DNA of 64,000 nt from Dendrocalamus latiflorus (GCA_017311315.1 CM029610.1:41742870-41806869), one strand, 5' to 3'. Positions 41,475 to 54,423 are shown, counted from the first letter of the stretch. A program made the numbers and translations. The notes: generated by a model not told the origin, from the sequence alone.

Positions 41475-44400
41475 TGAAAAGCCCCAAAATTTCAAAATCC
41501 AAAAATTTGTGAATTTTTGCCGGTTTTTGAGTGATTTTTGAAAACTTTCCTTTTCGGGAAAGTCTCCCCGTTTCCGCTTTCCCTTTTTGGCCGGGTGCCT
41601 TCCTCCTTCGCTGGCGCCCTCCTCTTTTCCGCCTTCTCCGTTCCCCGGCCTCTCCCGCGCGGACGCCTCCTCCTCCCTCCGTTGGCGCCCGCTCCCTCCC
41701 CGCTTTCCCCGCGCACGCGCGTCGCGCCTGCGCCCGCTCCCGCACCGCCTCCTCGCGCGCGCGCGGACAGCGCTGCCCCTCGGATCCCCTCCTCGCGCCC
41801 GCGCCGCCCCGACCGCCACGGTCCAAAACCGTGGGCGCTCCCGCGCCACGCGTCGCCGCTCCTCTGTGCCTGGCCCCGCCTGGCAGCGGCCGCCTTCTCT
41901 CTCTCCCGCGCGCGGACGCCCTCCGCTCGCCGCTCCTCGCTCCTGCCCCGCCGCGCTGTCCCGACCGCCGCAGAACCTTCGCGCCACGCGGCGCCATTCC
42001 TCTGCGTCCGACCCCACCTGGCAGTCCCCGCCCGTCCCCTCCACCGCACGCGGACGCCTCCCTCCCCATGCCGCAGCTCCACCTGCTCCTGTGCTGTCCC
42101 ATCGCCATAATCGCCGCGCAGCGCCCGGTCACCGCCCGTCTCGCGGAGGAGACGCTCCCCCCGACCTGCTCCCATCATTCCCTGTTGACCCCGGAGCTCA
42201 CCGTTGCCTTCACCCCGAAGGAGCCCCTCCCTCCGCCCGGGTACAAATACCCCACCTCGGCTCCCCCTCACTCCTTTGCTTCCCGAGCACCTCAGCACCC
42301 CCCATTCGCCTCCTGCCACTCCCAGCCCCCTCCCAGAGCCGCCGATTGGAGCCCCGTTGCCCGAGGCTCCGCTGTCGTCCTCCCCTGCGCCGGTGGCCCC
42401 CGGGAGCTGAACTCCCTCTCCCCTCCTCCATTCTTCGATTTCTCCCGCCGAGAGCACCTCCTCCCCTCACTGATCGTCTTGGTGACTTTCTTTTGGCAGG
42501 TGAACGCCCGAAGAGCTCCAGCCTCGTTGCTCACCGCCGGCCGAGACCACCCTCCCGTGGCCAGACCTCCTCGCCGCCTTCCAGCTCCTGCCGCCACTCC
42601 CAATGTGAGCCTCCTAATCCCCTTCCCGTGTAGCCACGACCGATTGGGCTATTTCGCCGCCGGCGACCTCCCTCGCCTCCGAGCTCCCGAACCACCCCCT
42701 TCTGTTCCCCGCCCTCTCCGTTGCTCCCCTCGCCTCCCCAGTGCCCAAAACGGGTTCCCCGTGTCGAGGAGCACCCAGTGGAGCCCTCCCCGGCCCCCGG
42801 AGGCCTTCGTAGTCGCCGGAGCGCCGCAGCTCCACCGCCCCCGCTTCTCGGTCGCCCCCACCCGGCTGGAGGTTGACGACGACGACGTGGCCTCCTCCCC
42901 TCCGTCGATCCCGTCCCGCGCCATTTAACGTCGGCCGTCCGATCCTCCGCATACCGCTTCGCCCCTCCGTTTTATCGTCGCCGTCGGATCATCATAAACA
43001 CCGCCCCCTCCCCTCCGTCGGATCTCCTCCCCGTACCCCTCACCCCGCCACATCTCCGCCACCCGCTTGAGCCACGCGTCGCTCATCCGAGCCGCGTGAG
43101 CGCGCGCGGGCGTGGGCCGAGCCGGCCTGCCCCGTCGCCGAGCGCGCGCGCGACGCCGCGCGTTGGGCCGCGCTGGCTTTCGGCCGCGCGGGCCGCACAG
43201 TGCCAGGCCGCACAGTAGCAAAGCGGCCGGGCCGCACTGTTCACCTATTTTTCAGTGATTTATTGATTTCTAAAATCCCAGAAAATCAAAATAAATCCTA
43301 GAAAATCACAGAAAATCCCAAAAATTCCCAAATTTCACTACTTTGCTCCAAATAATATTCCAGACCCATTGGTGACCTCCATTTCCACAGAATCCTCCCA
43401 AATAAATTCCTAAAATTCCTCATTTGGAGATTTATGCACTTTACTCCTTTTTAAATAGTTTATTTTTCCTCGCTTGATTAGTCTCAAGCTGGATTTAATT
43501 TGTTCTGTATGTTTGCGCTAGTGTCGGAGTCTCCGGAAGTTCAGTTGCAGCCCGAGGAGCCAGGAGGTTCTTCGTTCGAGCTAGCGGAAATCATTCGGAT
43601 TGACGGCAAGTCCCAAATCCTTTGATCATATTGAGACCCATGCTGTTTATTTATGTTAATATGCTATTTGCATTAAGCTAGTTGTGAAATGTTAGTTTGA
43701 AATAAAATAAAATGTTTAGAATGACTTATTATGTAGTTAATCCTACCACCGTCAAATGCCATGTTTAATTTGTTGCCATGCCTTTGTAACCCTAGAATTA
43801 ATTACTTGGTAATCTAGATAATTGTAGGATATTATTATCATCTTGCAAAATGTTACACTGATAAGGTTGTGGCTGTGGGCCAATAGAATTTGGAAAACCC
43901 GACTCTAAGGTAGGGTGGTATGGGACACCGTATCTTAGAGCGGAGAGTGCCGGCGTGCACAAGGTAGGGTAAGGAGTAGGGAGCCGCGAGACGGTCTTCG
44001 CCCATCTTTACCCTAGGGTTTGGAGAAGGGTAAGGGTGAGTGGGAAATCGCGAGACGGTCTACGCCCACCGCTTACCTTAGTTTGAGTCGCGGGCCTGGC
44101 GAGGTTGCGGACCATGTGAAAATATAAGGACTGAAACCCTTATGCTGAGCAAATGTCATAGAACCCGCTCAAACCACAGGAGTTGACTTGTCAACACTTG
44201 TCTAGTAGCTGCTCAACTCGATTGAAACTCTACAGGAGGTTTAGCAGTGAGGTTAGGCAAGCCGTGTTTGGGTGCCTAACAACGGTAGAGTTCACTCGAA
44301 GCGGACACCGTCTTTTCTTGTGTGTGTGTGTGTGCGAGAGCCAGACCCGAGTGAATTCTACCGGGTAGAGCCTATATAAAGAGTTGAGCAGTGAAACGAC

Positions 44401-45105
44401 CTGGCTTTCTTAACTCTTTAGCGGGAGTTAAGGGATCGTGTGGGTAAAGCTGAGCAAACTCTGCAGAGTCAAATAAATGGTATTCGAATACGCCGTGCTC
44501 CCGGTTATTGGAGCTGTGTCACTTGGGTGATTCCAGCAGCAAAGCTTAAGTAGTTTTGTACATGCTTTAACTTGTTTAGGTTGGTTAATGAACTCTTGTT
44601 GAAAACCCCTGAGATCTTGAGGAGTAGTTTTGGGTCCCTCTTTTAAAACGATTGCAAATAAAACTGCATCCACTCAAAGATAATAAACCAAATATATTCC
44701 CTTCCTTGAAGTTCCGTGCATGTAGTAAGTTAAGATCCCTTTGGGATTTGCTGAGCCGGTTGGTTGGCTCACGGCTTGCTAAATCTAATCTTTAGAGGAT
44801 CAAGACGAAGGAGAAGGTCTCCCCGTTGAAGAAGTCCCGGAGGATCTTTTCTTCGACGAGGACCCTTGGCTGTAGGTCTCGGCCACGCTCAGGCGGATTC
44901 TGGAAGACTTTTGTAATGTAAATATACTTTGGGCTTGCACGCCCCGCTGTAAAAACCTGAATGTTAATCCTTATGTCAAATATATGCTGGACTTTTGTTG
45001 TAAGCATGCAATGGTATACTCTTGCGCGACACTCCATAACTGTTCATGCTTGAATAGTTACGGAATGCCGTGTCCGTACGCGCCCCTGGAAACGATGGCG
45101 TTACA
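41475..45105 (+). repeat. 3' LTR of the Ty3 element
   Basis: 3631 bp, starting TGAAAAGCCCC and ending GCGTTACA, immediately followed by the AACGG target duplication. Nearly identical to the 5' LTR. Long reading frames in its GC-rich first half are composition artefacts. Confidence 0.96.
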
Positions 45106-45110
45106 AACGG

Positions 45111-46084
45111 TTATCCATAGACATATGTAGTAGATACAAGCAGTGACGTAGCTACCCAACGGTTGAGCCTCGGACACAGTCCACTAAAAATAACAATAGA
45201 CCTTAGGAAGCTACAATACATCTACAGTGTTATAGTGTTATAATAAGCAATTTTAATTCAAGCCTCGGGCTATTGGTCCGACAGCCTGAGGGCCAGCTCT
45301 GGCTTTGGATGCAGACGCATGTTTGTGCGTACGAGTGGTGTGTATGATATGAGCTTTGAGAGTGTGTGAGTGTTGCACCACGAATGCGAGGTCACAGGCC
45401 GCACCGCACGGCACGGCACGACGAGTTGTTGGACCTGGCCGTTGGGAACTAGCAGCTGTGCGTTTCTGCCTTCCCGCATGGTTCCACCCCTTCGAGTAGC
45501 TCATCTGTTGATCGGCCTCGTTGCATCTCATCGTCGTGACGGCTGTTTGTGAGTTCGATTTGGGTGCACCGCAGCTTGCTGGCACGGGGCTAATACGCTT
45601 GGAGCCCTGGATATGCATTGGCGTGTCGCCTAGCGGACGGCGTTAACGATGAATCTGTAGGAGCGAAAGGGCCAGTTACGTGTAATCCACGTAATGACAT
45701 TATGACAAGCTGTCCAACTGCTGCTTTCCCCGCACTGTTGCACGTGGCATAGCTGTAGGGAAGTGGAACCCAGCCCACAACAGCACGCCCTTGATCCCAA
45801 GCTCGCAAAGCGTCGCACTCCGGCGACGTTCGTAAGCATGGACCAGCTCGGTCGGAATTAAGCAGGCGTCAATATTAACAACCAGTATTTCCACAGGAAA
45901 TGCAGTTCCATACACTACACGGCAGAAGCTTCTAATGGCAGTCACTTAACAATGACACACTACAGCTGATCGTATACACAATAACACAAAATAATATAGA
46001 ATATTTTTTTTATAACAGATTATAGTTTTAAAATATAGAATATTCTATTCTTTTATTGTATATTTAGACTGAAACTTGAATCTA

Positions 46085-46128
<44 letters not shown>

Positions 46129-46575
46129 AAACTATATTTTAAACAAGCACACCTAAATAATAATAAATTAATAAATAAAGTTATATTATTATTTTTAAAA
46201 ATAACATGTCATATTTTTAATCCTCGCGGAGATTCCACGTGGACAGAGGGCAACCTCCCCCGATAGACCTAACAGGGTCATGTCAGAGCCACAGGACCTC
46301 CCCTGGACCCCCTCTGGCCCTATTGCCACTCCTAGGCGCAAGTCCTGAAGACTACGACGAAACAAGTCTATGGATATGTTTTTTTCGACTATGGCTGGTG
46401 ACTTGTGACTGCAACCGATGGTTTTTTCTCTAGCGTGGGCGTTTGCGCAAATGAACCGAATACTGATAAATCGAGAAAACATTTTAAAAAGTAGCGCAGA
46501 AGCTATTCCATTTGTTTAAAAATCATAAGCTATAAGTTAAGAAGAATAGAACAAATAAGTGTTACGGAGTAGATC
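45111..46575. other. Intergenic sequence right of the Ty3 element
   Basis: 45300-45950 is of moderate GC content with no recognisable coding domain on either strand. An (AT)n microsatellite of about 40 bp lies at 46086-46125, followed by AT-rich sequence. No terminal repeats found. Confidence 0.4.
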
Positions 46576-46848
46576 TTTGGGGCTTCTCATTTGGGCTTTT
46601 TTGTGGCTTATGGTTTATTTTGTACTGTAACTGACTTATTTTACACTGTAAATGTTGGTGGCTTTTTTGGTGTAATTAAATTTAAAAATAAAATAGAAAA
46701 AACATGTTAGCCTATTACGGACAATACAAATGAATACAAAAAAGAAAAGAAAAGGCAAAAAAAGCCTAAAAAGCTAGAAAAAGATAAAATTAAGGAATAA
46801 TGAACTAGAAGTTAAAAGTCAGAAACTGAAACAGAAATGGAGGGAGCC
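46576..46848. mobile_element. AT-rich MITE (same family as 18741-19017)
   Basis: It begins GGGGCTTCTCATTTGGGC, contains TTGGTGTAATTAAATTT and ends GAAACAGAAATGGAGGG. Non-coding. Confidence 0.65.
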
Positions 46849-47803
46849 AAATAAACACGACGATGGTAGTTGCGTCTACGAGGCCAGCTAGCTACCTGAC
46901 GTAACTCAACTAGCAGCATAAGCGCGGCGCCACGCCGTGCTAGCTACCATATGACCGAAGTAAAAGAGATGAAAATTCGTAAGTGGGGATCATCTGAAAA
47001 GGTGGGGACTCAGTATTTTCGGAGAAAATGAAGAGTTTTTTTCACATAAATTCAAGGACTCGTATGTAATTTTTGGAAAATTATGGGTTGCTATCCTGTA
47101 AAAGGTCTTTTATGGAAATGCGGAGGATATGTATGCAATTACGGAGAAGTGGAGGGGGGCTTTTCGGGGGAATGTGACAGGGATGTTTTGCAAGAACCGA
47201 GAATTTGAACCTGATTTCGCAAAATTGAAAGACTTATTTGCAAAATTCCTGACGTGGAGGACATCCCGGCGCTTTCCCCGGGTGTAATACAGGATGATTC
47301 CAATACATTTCGATTTCGGCGATTGACAAGGAATCAAACTCCCATGTGCGACATGGCATGTTCATCGCTTTTCAAAAAGACTGCCAAGGCCTTGGGGTCA
47401 GACGCATTAGTACTTGGGCAAAACCGCCAAAGAGAAGCGTTTCGTTATCCACAGTCCTGCACCCGTGAACCAAAACCAGCGGTTCGCCTAGGCCATGCAA
47501 TAGTGCATGTACCGTCCGTCCGTCCACACGAGGCAACACAAGAGAATATTTCACGCGTAAACAGAGCAACACCGCAAAGCAGCCCGTGGCTCATCATGGC
47601 CGAAACAACCCACGGGAACGGGCGGCGAGTGAGGCCGCGCGCGCACGGCCCTCCTGTAGCTGTTTTGACGCTGCTCGGCGTCTGCGGCCCGCGTGCGCGT
47701 GTTTATGCGTTTTGGGGACGGTGCACGTGAAAAAGAGAACCTGTCATTAGTCATTTTTTATTGGGTTTTCTTCCTGGGTGCGCTGGATAATTTTTTTTTA
47801 TTA
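46849..47803. other. Intergenic sequence, no feature seen
   Basis: 46970-47250 resembles transposon-type subterminal repeats (GGGGATCATCTG, GGGGACTCAG, GGGGCTTTTCGGGGG) without definable ends. 47250-47720 is GC-richer with open frames that show no known domain. Confidence 0.35.
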
Positions 47804-48077
47804 GAGCAGGTACAATAAGACTTAGTCAGCAGGCTATAACAAATATAATATCAACCAAATCTTATGTGGCAGAGAGAAAAAGGAAGAGAGAGAAGGAAGC
47901 TGGCTACTAAATTACAGCTAGCTATAGCACGTAAAAATATACATTTCACTCTTTTACATGTGGGGCCAAATAGTTATTGTAATAGCTACCTTATTGTATG
48001 AACTATTTTTTTTGAAGGCTATAGATGAAATGGACAAGTGTTATAGCCACTAGTTGGCTATACTATTGTACTTGCTC
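47804..48077. mobile_element. Tourist-like (Harbinger) MITE
   Basis: Inverted ends GAGCA(G/A)GTACAATA are flanked by TTA (47801-47803 and 48078-48080). 274 bp, non-coding. It carries GCTATA- and TAGCTAGC-rich sequence typical of a common grass Tourist family. Confidence 0.9.
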
Positions 48078-48260
48078 TTACGAGCAAGAAGCGCGCGCGC
48101 ATTCCGCGTACGCGCGTGCAAGTGCGGCCCTTCTAGCATACGGCGACATGCACGGAGAACATGACGTCGTAAAATTTATTCCGTGTTCGCGTGTACGTAA
48201 CAGATCGTCATTCGGTGAAGTCGTCCATGTAACGCCCTTACATCTAAAACCGTTTGTATT

Positions 48261-49644
48261 CAGTGGCGGACCTAAGCCAAATTTTAAGAGGCTAGTAGAA
48301 TATAATGTATAAAAGATAAACATAGTAACATAAAGCGAAATATATGTAAGCAGTTATCTGTACATCAAAATTAGCAAACTTAGTGATGAAATCATAAATT
48401 GTATTTGTTAATAGTTATAAAGATTGAAAAATGGATGAAACATATCAGTAACTAGGATTGAGTAGTTGTATTAGTGCAAGTACTAGGACGAAAAATATTT
48501 ATGCAATGTCCGTTTCTCCATTTCTTGCAACTCTACAAATCAATAAATAACAATACATGAAACTAAAATATCAAATTAATCACAATTATATAAATTTAAA
48601 AAACATATTTGTGTTTTATACCTATTAATATAAAAATCACAGTTGACCACTACTAGTTCACTGTGAGCCGCAGACCGTAGTGCCACACGGCAGAACGCAA
48701 TGCAATCGCGTGAACAGTGATCGACGAATCGACGCAATGAAATCGGCAGCCGGCAGAATGCTCGCCAGTCCCAGTCGCTTGTGCCTTGGACCTCGGCCGC
48801 TCCGCTCGGCCTCTCGCGAATCGCGGCACGCCCTCTCCCTCCGCCCTCCACCGAGCTACCCTCTGGCCAACCGCCGACCGGGCCTCCCTCTCATTCTCCC
48901 TTGCCCCCTCCGGCTCTCCCTCACTACTGGCTGCCCGGCCGGTTGGTCCGGCTCGGCGTGACGGCTCGGCGCTTCAGATCTGGCGGGGAGGCGGCTAGAT
49001 CTAGCGGGGAGGTGGTTAGATCTGGCGGGGAGGTGGCCGGGAGCGCGGTGGCCGGTGAGGGATGGCCGGTCGCGATGGGCTCCCAGGGGAGGAGCGGGGA
49101 GAGCGGCCGATCTATTGCCTGCCGGTCGGCTGCTCCGTGTGACGGTGCCCCACACGGCCACGCTGGATGCCCCACTGGCTGCCGGCGACCGACCCAGCCG
49201 CCAACAATGCCACCCATCTCCCCGTGCCCTCGTCCGCGCCGCCAACCGCAAGCGCCGCCCTCCACAAGTCAGGCCTCGGGACGAGAAGGCGAGAAGCCAA
49301 AAGGGGATGGATGAAATCAATTGTTGCTTTGCCTTGCTGTGTTGTGTCCGAATTAGATTTGGGTCACTTCGTTGGCCTCGTATGTATTTCTTGGTGGGCT
49401 TTGTCAATTTGGCCTTTATACTTTGCTGCAATGCTATTTTTGGCCCAAATCGGTGCTTCGTTGCAATGCTGGTATGGTATGTTTTCGGCCTTTTGCCCTC
49501 AATAGTATAGGCCCTCGGCCAGTCGCGGTGGCCGGTGGCTGCTGGCGCAGCCAGAGGTAGGGGAGGCTAAGGGGGGTACTCAGACGCCGGCCGGAGGTAG
49601 GGTGGGCACCAGCCCCACCTGACCCACCGGTGGGTCCGTCACTG
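48261..49644. mobile_element. Non-autonomous hAT element with GC-rich cargo
   Basis: Ends are inverted copies of CAGTG(G/A)CGGACC, flanked by a perfect 8-bp target duplication TTTGTATT (48253-48260 and 49645-49652). The left 430 bp is AT-rich. 48760-49310 is GC-rich with CGGGGAGG(T/C)GG repeats and several overlapping open frames of biased composition. 49310-49520 returns to ordinary composition with GTATGTATTTCTTGGTGGGC-type sequence. No transposase is present. The GC-rich block may be a captured gene 5' end, but I recognise no product. Confidence 0.9.
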
Positions 49645-49652
49645 TTTGTATT

Positions 49653-50026
49653 CCTATAACTATTTAATATTACTCAGTTACAAAGTATTGTATATAAATA
49701 AAGATCAGTTTAATATATATTTGCAATAAAAAATCAAATTTTTGCAGGGTGCGAGCGATGGAGCGGGCAGGTGCGAGCGATGAGTGATGAGCTCACGTGG
49801 GTGGACGACCTAGGAAAGGAAAGGGGAAAAACTGGCCGTAAATTTACTAGCAGGGCACTATATTTACTAACAGTAAAAAATGGCAGTAAGCATACTAGTG
49901 GACTGGATGGCATAGTTTGGCATGACTCGTTTAGATTTTGGGCATGTTAAGGCACGATTGGGCATAGATTTCCACATTTTTTACCATTTACAGAAAGATT
50001 ACTTATGTAGAACTGGTGTAGCAACA
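49653..50026. other. Intergenic sequence, no feature seen
   Basis: AT-rich except for a short duplication of GGTGCGAGCGATG (about 49748 and 49770). Nothing recognised. Confidence 0.4.
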
Positions 50027-52180
50027 GAGGGGTGAATGGTGCCTTCAAAATTTCTTGTAAGTATTTGTCAATTTTTCACTCCAATAGTTATGAGAATCTA
50101 TAAAAACAAAGAAACTAAACTTCTAAGAATTCACTATGCTACAGTAAAATCGGCTCGATGAACAATAATAAAAGGGCTATTTCAAATCCAAAAATTCTTG
50201 TGACTTTTTATTCGTAAATCCAAAAAGTTTTGAAACTTGAACCAAAACTAGGTCACGACTTTAAGAACATATTCAAACCAAAAATTTTGAATGAACTTAA
50301 GAGAATTGGAATCTTTTAGTTCATGAAAATCTGCTACACCAAAACTGAGCCCAAACCATAAATTAATCAAACTCTCAAACCAAGGTTCTAAATCACTTGA
50401 AATTTGGTATGCACCTTCTCTAAAATATCTAGAATGTATTCCAATAAACATCAAGAAAATCATTGCCAAAATTCTGACAATTTTCTATTTGAGGAAAGAT
50501 CACACTAAAATCGGGCAAAAACAAAAAAAATGGTGTGTATGACTTGCTCGTGGGTGAATGGTGGTTGAGATGGCTCTATATGTATTTCCACATATCAAAG
50601 CAAGGTAGAACATATAAGAAATCAACAAAAAAAATGAATGAAGAAATGACTCGAAGAGGCTAAATCAAGCAAAAACCGGATAACTTCAACAACTTGCCAA
50701 ACTTGATGTCTAGATGGATAGAGATTAATTTATAAGGTATACTTCCATCACTTACTCATCTTTATCATCCAATAAGATCAAGAAAGGGGAGAGGCAAAAC
50801 CAAAACAAGAGCAAATCAATAAAAATAAGAGTGATCCATGAGAGATGAACAAATTATATATATTGTTACTTAAGGGTGAAGGTTTTACAGCCACTCCACA
50901 CGAGGATAAGAGAGTATACCACAACACTCATACTTTTAAACCCTAACATAAGAACACTTGGCTACAATAAGTAAAGCTGTGATGGTTAGATGGCTAACTT
51001 GCAAGTTTACATCCCAACCAAGTTAAATAGACAATGCAACTTGCTTTATCTAACCTTAGTAGATACTATCCATTTAACACAAATGGGGCAAACCTATTAA
51101 CCCCACACAACACGGGTTTCACTCGCACACTATACTTAGCATGCTCTTCAAATCACATAAACCTGGATCCACTAAATTCTTTGTCTTTTATCCACTTAAT
51201 CATCTTAGCTCCTCCTTTACCTAAACCACCTTCACAAGCGACGTGGTTTTGATCTAAGGCAATTTTCAATATTTTGGTCAACTTACTAAATACCCTTTCT
51301 TGACCTGGTCTCCATCTTGCCCATGTATAGATTCACCATTGTCTTAACCACATGTCGACAAATCTCTCTCATTCTGGTTTCACCGGACCACACCTCACTT
51401 GGACAGACCAAGTCATATGGTGCAACCCGTCGTTCGAACTTTTCTTCAATGTTTCCCGCCTTTCCTGTGCTATGCTTGAACTCAACCATCTCACCCGACA
51501 TCCTTGATCGTTCTTAGCCTCAGCTCCCCCATGAGCATAGCTCCGGTCCCCGTCATTAACCATGGGAATTCAAGAGTCTCTGCACATCCGAAGACCAAAA
51601 AAATCATTTTTGAGCACAAGTTTTTCACAACTTGATCTACGTTAGCTGAAATATGCATCATGATGCACATATGCGCAGAGCTAAGTCAAACCAAATCATC
51701 CAATGACTTATAATCTTTCAAAATCACCCATTTTGGCTGAAGCAATACAATTTGGCCAGTTAGACCATCGCCTCTGCAAGCTGTGTAGAAAAAAAAATGC
51801 AAATTTACAAATTCTAAATTTTCACTTCTCTAAATTGATAATGGTTCATCACATCAAAACCCTAGACCTTCTCACATGATCTTTCAACTTTTGAATTGTT
51901 TGAAATTACTTTTGACAGACAATAAAAGTACACTTGTGAACGGCAATAAAACTAAATCATCCCATGACTCAAATTTTCCGAAATAATCTATTTTAGCTGA
52001 AGCTATACAAGTTGATCCGTGAGACCGTCGCCTATGCAGGTTGTCTAGAAAAATATAAATTCTAAATTTTCATTTCTATAAATAATAATGATTTATCACA
52101 TCAAAATTCTGAACTTTCTGGTATGATCTATGACTTCTTAATGGCTTAAAGTAGCTTTTGACATATAATAAAAGTATTTG
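50027..52180. repeat. Dispersed repeat (copy 2 of the 29-30.6 kb family)
   Basis: It starts GAGGGGTGAATGGTGCCTTC, also seen near 30160, and shares ordered blocks with 29636-30060 and 30347-30420 in the same orientation. Two diverged internal duplicates (about 51650-51900 and 51950-52150) repeat AATTTTCA(C/T)TTCT and the CACATCAAAA motif. Non-coding; class unresolved. Confidence 0.6.
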
Positions 52181-52626
52181 TGCACGACAGTATACTTACG
52201 AATGGTGCTACGTGCTGCAGTAGATGGTGTTGAGAATCGTGCTAGACAGACTGTGCCTGCATAGGCCATATTCCATCCAGACCCGTGCTGCGGCAGACGA
52301 CCTGTTTGGTCAGATCTTAGTACAGTAAGCAACTGGACAAACGGTAAGGAAAAAAAAGAGAACGCTTTTGTTTGCTGTACAGCTGGTGCCTTGTTGGACA
52401 TGTACGCGCCATAGTGGCAGGTGGAAGACAACACGTCTGGTAAATTCAGTCCAAGTCGGAGTAAATGCACGGTCCTGTCCGGAAAATGCGGTTCTTCGCT
52501 CAAGGGCTCGCGGGTCTCACGTCACCCTCCAGGTAAAGTACGTAGACACTTAACAATGGCGCACTCCGCCAAAAACACAAAGCACCCTCTTCCCAAACAC
52601 ATCACGTGACCGTCCCCATTGTCTCT

Positions 52627-54013
52627 GAATTTTGGACACTGTTGGACCCTAAAACATCAAAATTTTCGTTTTTAACCCTTTAATGAAAAAAATTCCAATT
52701 TTGGACCCCTCTCGACCACGCGTTTCTCCCGTCGTGCCACGTGCCCCGGTCGTGCGGTGTGGTGCCGCACGACCGCACTGTTCACGGGTCGTGCGGTACC
52801 ACACCGCACGACCCGCCGCCGACCACATGTCCCGCCTCCCGACCGCACGACCCGAATGCCGCGGAGCGCCGGCCGCGCGTTCGCCCGCCCGACAGCGCGT
52901 ATCCCCGCCCTGACCGCGCGATCGCCTGGCTGAGCGCACGTCTCCCGCCCGACCGCGCGTCTGAATTTTTGACCGCACGTTTGCCGCTCCCGACCGCACG
53001 ACTCTACTGTGCACCGGACGGCCGAGCGCACGATTCAATTTCCGACCGCACGACCGGAAAAAATAAGCAACGCTAGCGTTAAAAAGCATGTTTGAACATC
53101 CGAGCGCACGACTGAACAACAGCTGAGTGCACGACTGAACACTCCGTCTGGTGCACTGTGCACGTTTGAACATCCGTGTAAATCCGGTGGTGCCATCACC
53201 ATTAGCAGTGTCCCCATTGGATTGGATAACTAGACTGAAGATTGCCACCGGTGTGGCTGAGGCCATGTGCTTCCTTCATGACGAGTGTAGCCCGCCGTCA
53301 GTTCACAGGTAGTCGGTTTCCTATATGATCCAGACATCTAGATGATTCATTTGCTATTGTATGTGCCTACGGGATATGCTATTGGTTGGTGCAGCAGTAT
53401 TTTAAAAATTAGTGTAGATGTCCTAATTTAATTTAGTTTCGAAACTAACATCATAGTTCAGTCACATGCTTTAGCGGATGTTCAAACATGCTTTAGCAGA
53501 TGTTCAGTCGTGCGCTCGGAAGTCATGTGAACAGACGGAGTGTTCAGTCGTGCGCTCGGATGTTCAAACATGCTTTTTAACGCTAGCGTTGCTTATTTTT
53601 TCCGGTCGTGCGGTCGGAAATTGAATCGTGCGCTCGGCCGTCCGGTGCACAGTAGAGTCGTGCGGTCGGGAGCGGCAAACGTGCGGTCGGGCGGGAGACG
53701 TGCGCTCAGCCAGGCGATCGCGCGGTCAGGACGGGGATACGCGCGCTCGGGCGGGCGAACGCGCGGCCGGCGCTCCGCGGCATTCGGGTCGTGCGGTCGA
53801 GAGGCGGGACATGCGGTCGGCGGCGGGGTCGTGCAGTGTGGTACCGCACGACCCGTGAACAGTGCGGTCGTGCGGTACCACACCGCACGACCGGGGCACG
53901 TGGCGCGACGGGAGAAACGCGCGGTCGGGAGGGGTCCAAAATTGGAATTTTTTTCATTAGGGGGCCGAAAATATAATTTTTGATGTTTTGGGGTCCAACA
54001 GTGTCCAAAATTC
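52627..54013. mobile_element. Foldback element with arms of about 0.5 kb rich in CGTGCGGTCGG repeats
   Basis: The left arm (from 52627, GAATTTTGGACACTGTTGGA) is repeated in inverted form ending at 54013. The arms extend to about 53110 and from about 53550, with only scattered differences and one indel of roughly 40-50 bp. Both outer junctions carry TCTCT (52622-52626 and 54014-54018), a possible 5-bp target duplication. The arms consist largely of a degenerate 10-20 bp repeat built on GTCGTGCGGTCGG and its complement, which also makes smaller hairpins (for example around 52750-52850). Open frames in both arms are composition artefacts. Such an element could give long hairpin RNA. Confidence 0.88.
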
Positions 54014-54147
54014 TCTCTTGAGCCCTTCTTCGATTCGACCTTTTCTTTTTTCTTTTAGTTAACATAACACTTAGCTTTTTGCTATTTAATTAAGAAAAAT
54101 AAAAACACCGTTATATTTATCCAAACAATATAAAGAAAAAAAGAAAG

Positions 54148-54404
54148 CCACGTTAAGGGGCCTGTTTGATATAGCTGTGGTTTATGGTTTTTGGTTGAAA
54201 ATTTTGAATTTTGCCTGTTTGCGACTGAGATTGCGAAGAAAGATGTACTCTCTTGTGATTTTGGTTGATACAGATATTGGATTTTTAATATGCACTATAA
54301 TTAACTTGTAGATTCTGTCTTGAGAAAATACTCCATTTGAAAGTTAGGTATTATAGTAAAAGTAAAAAAAAAGCCGCTTTTAGAAGCCGTAAAAAACAAG
54401 CCCA
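54148..54404. mobile_element. MITE, GGGCCTGTT family
   Basis: It begins GGGGCCTGTTTGATATAG and ends near AACAAGCCC, with CCATTTGAAAGTTAGGTA in the interior, as in the elements at 16147 and 61083. Non-coding. Confidence 0.65.
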
Positions 54405-54423
54405 AGAAGCTAATGCATTCTAA

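Larger units (their letters stand above)
31979..45105 (+). mobile_element. Full-length Ty3/Gypsy chromodomain-type LTR retrotransposon, very young
   Basis: 13.1 kb, flanked by the 5-bp target duplication AACGG (31974-31978 and 45106-45110). The LTRs (31979-35607 and 41475-45105) start TGAAAAGCCCC and end GCGTTACA. A Met-tRNA-type primer binding site and a polypurine tract are in the expected places. The internal region carries an accessory reading frame and an uninterrupted gag-pol. By eye the LTRs differ by about 8 substitutions and one 2-bp indel in 3.63 kb (about 0.2 percent). The order protease, RT, RNase H, integrase, chromodomain-like C-terminus fits the chromovirus (Tekay/Del-like) branch. 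No lesion is visible in gag-pol, so it may be mobile. Confidence 0.97.

Noticed and set aside
48781..49314. 177-codon frame in the GC-rich hAT cargo
   Set aside because: Several other frames are equally open there, composition is biased, and there is no recognisable domain. The cargo may derive from a gene, but no product can be named.
52649..53983. Long Arg/Gly/Ala frames in both arms of the foldback element
   Set aside because: They are translations of the CGTGCGG repeat, mirrored in the two arms.
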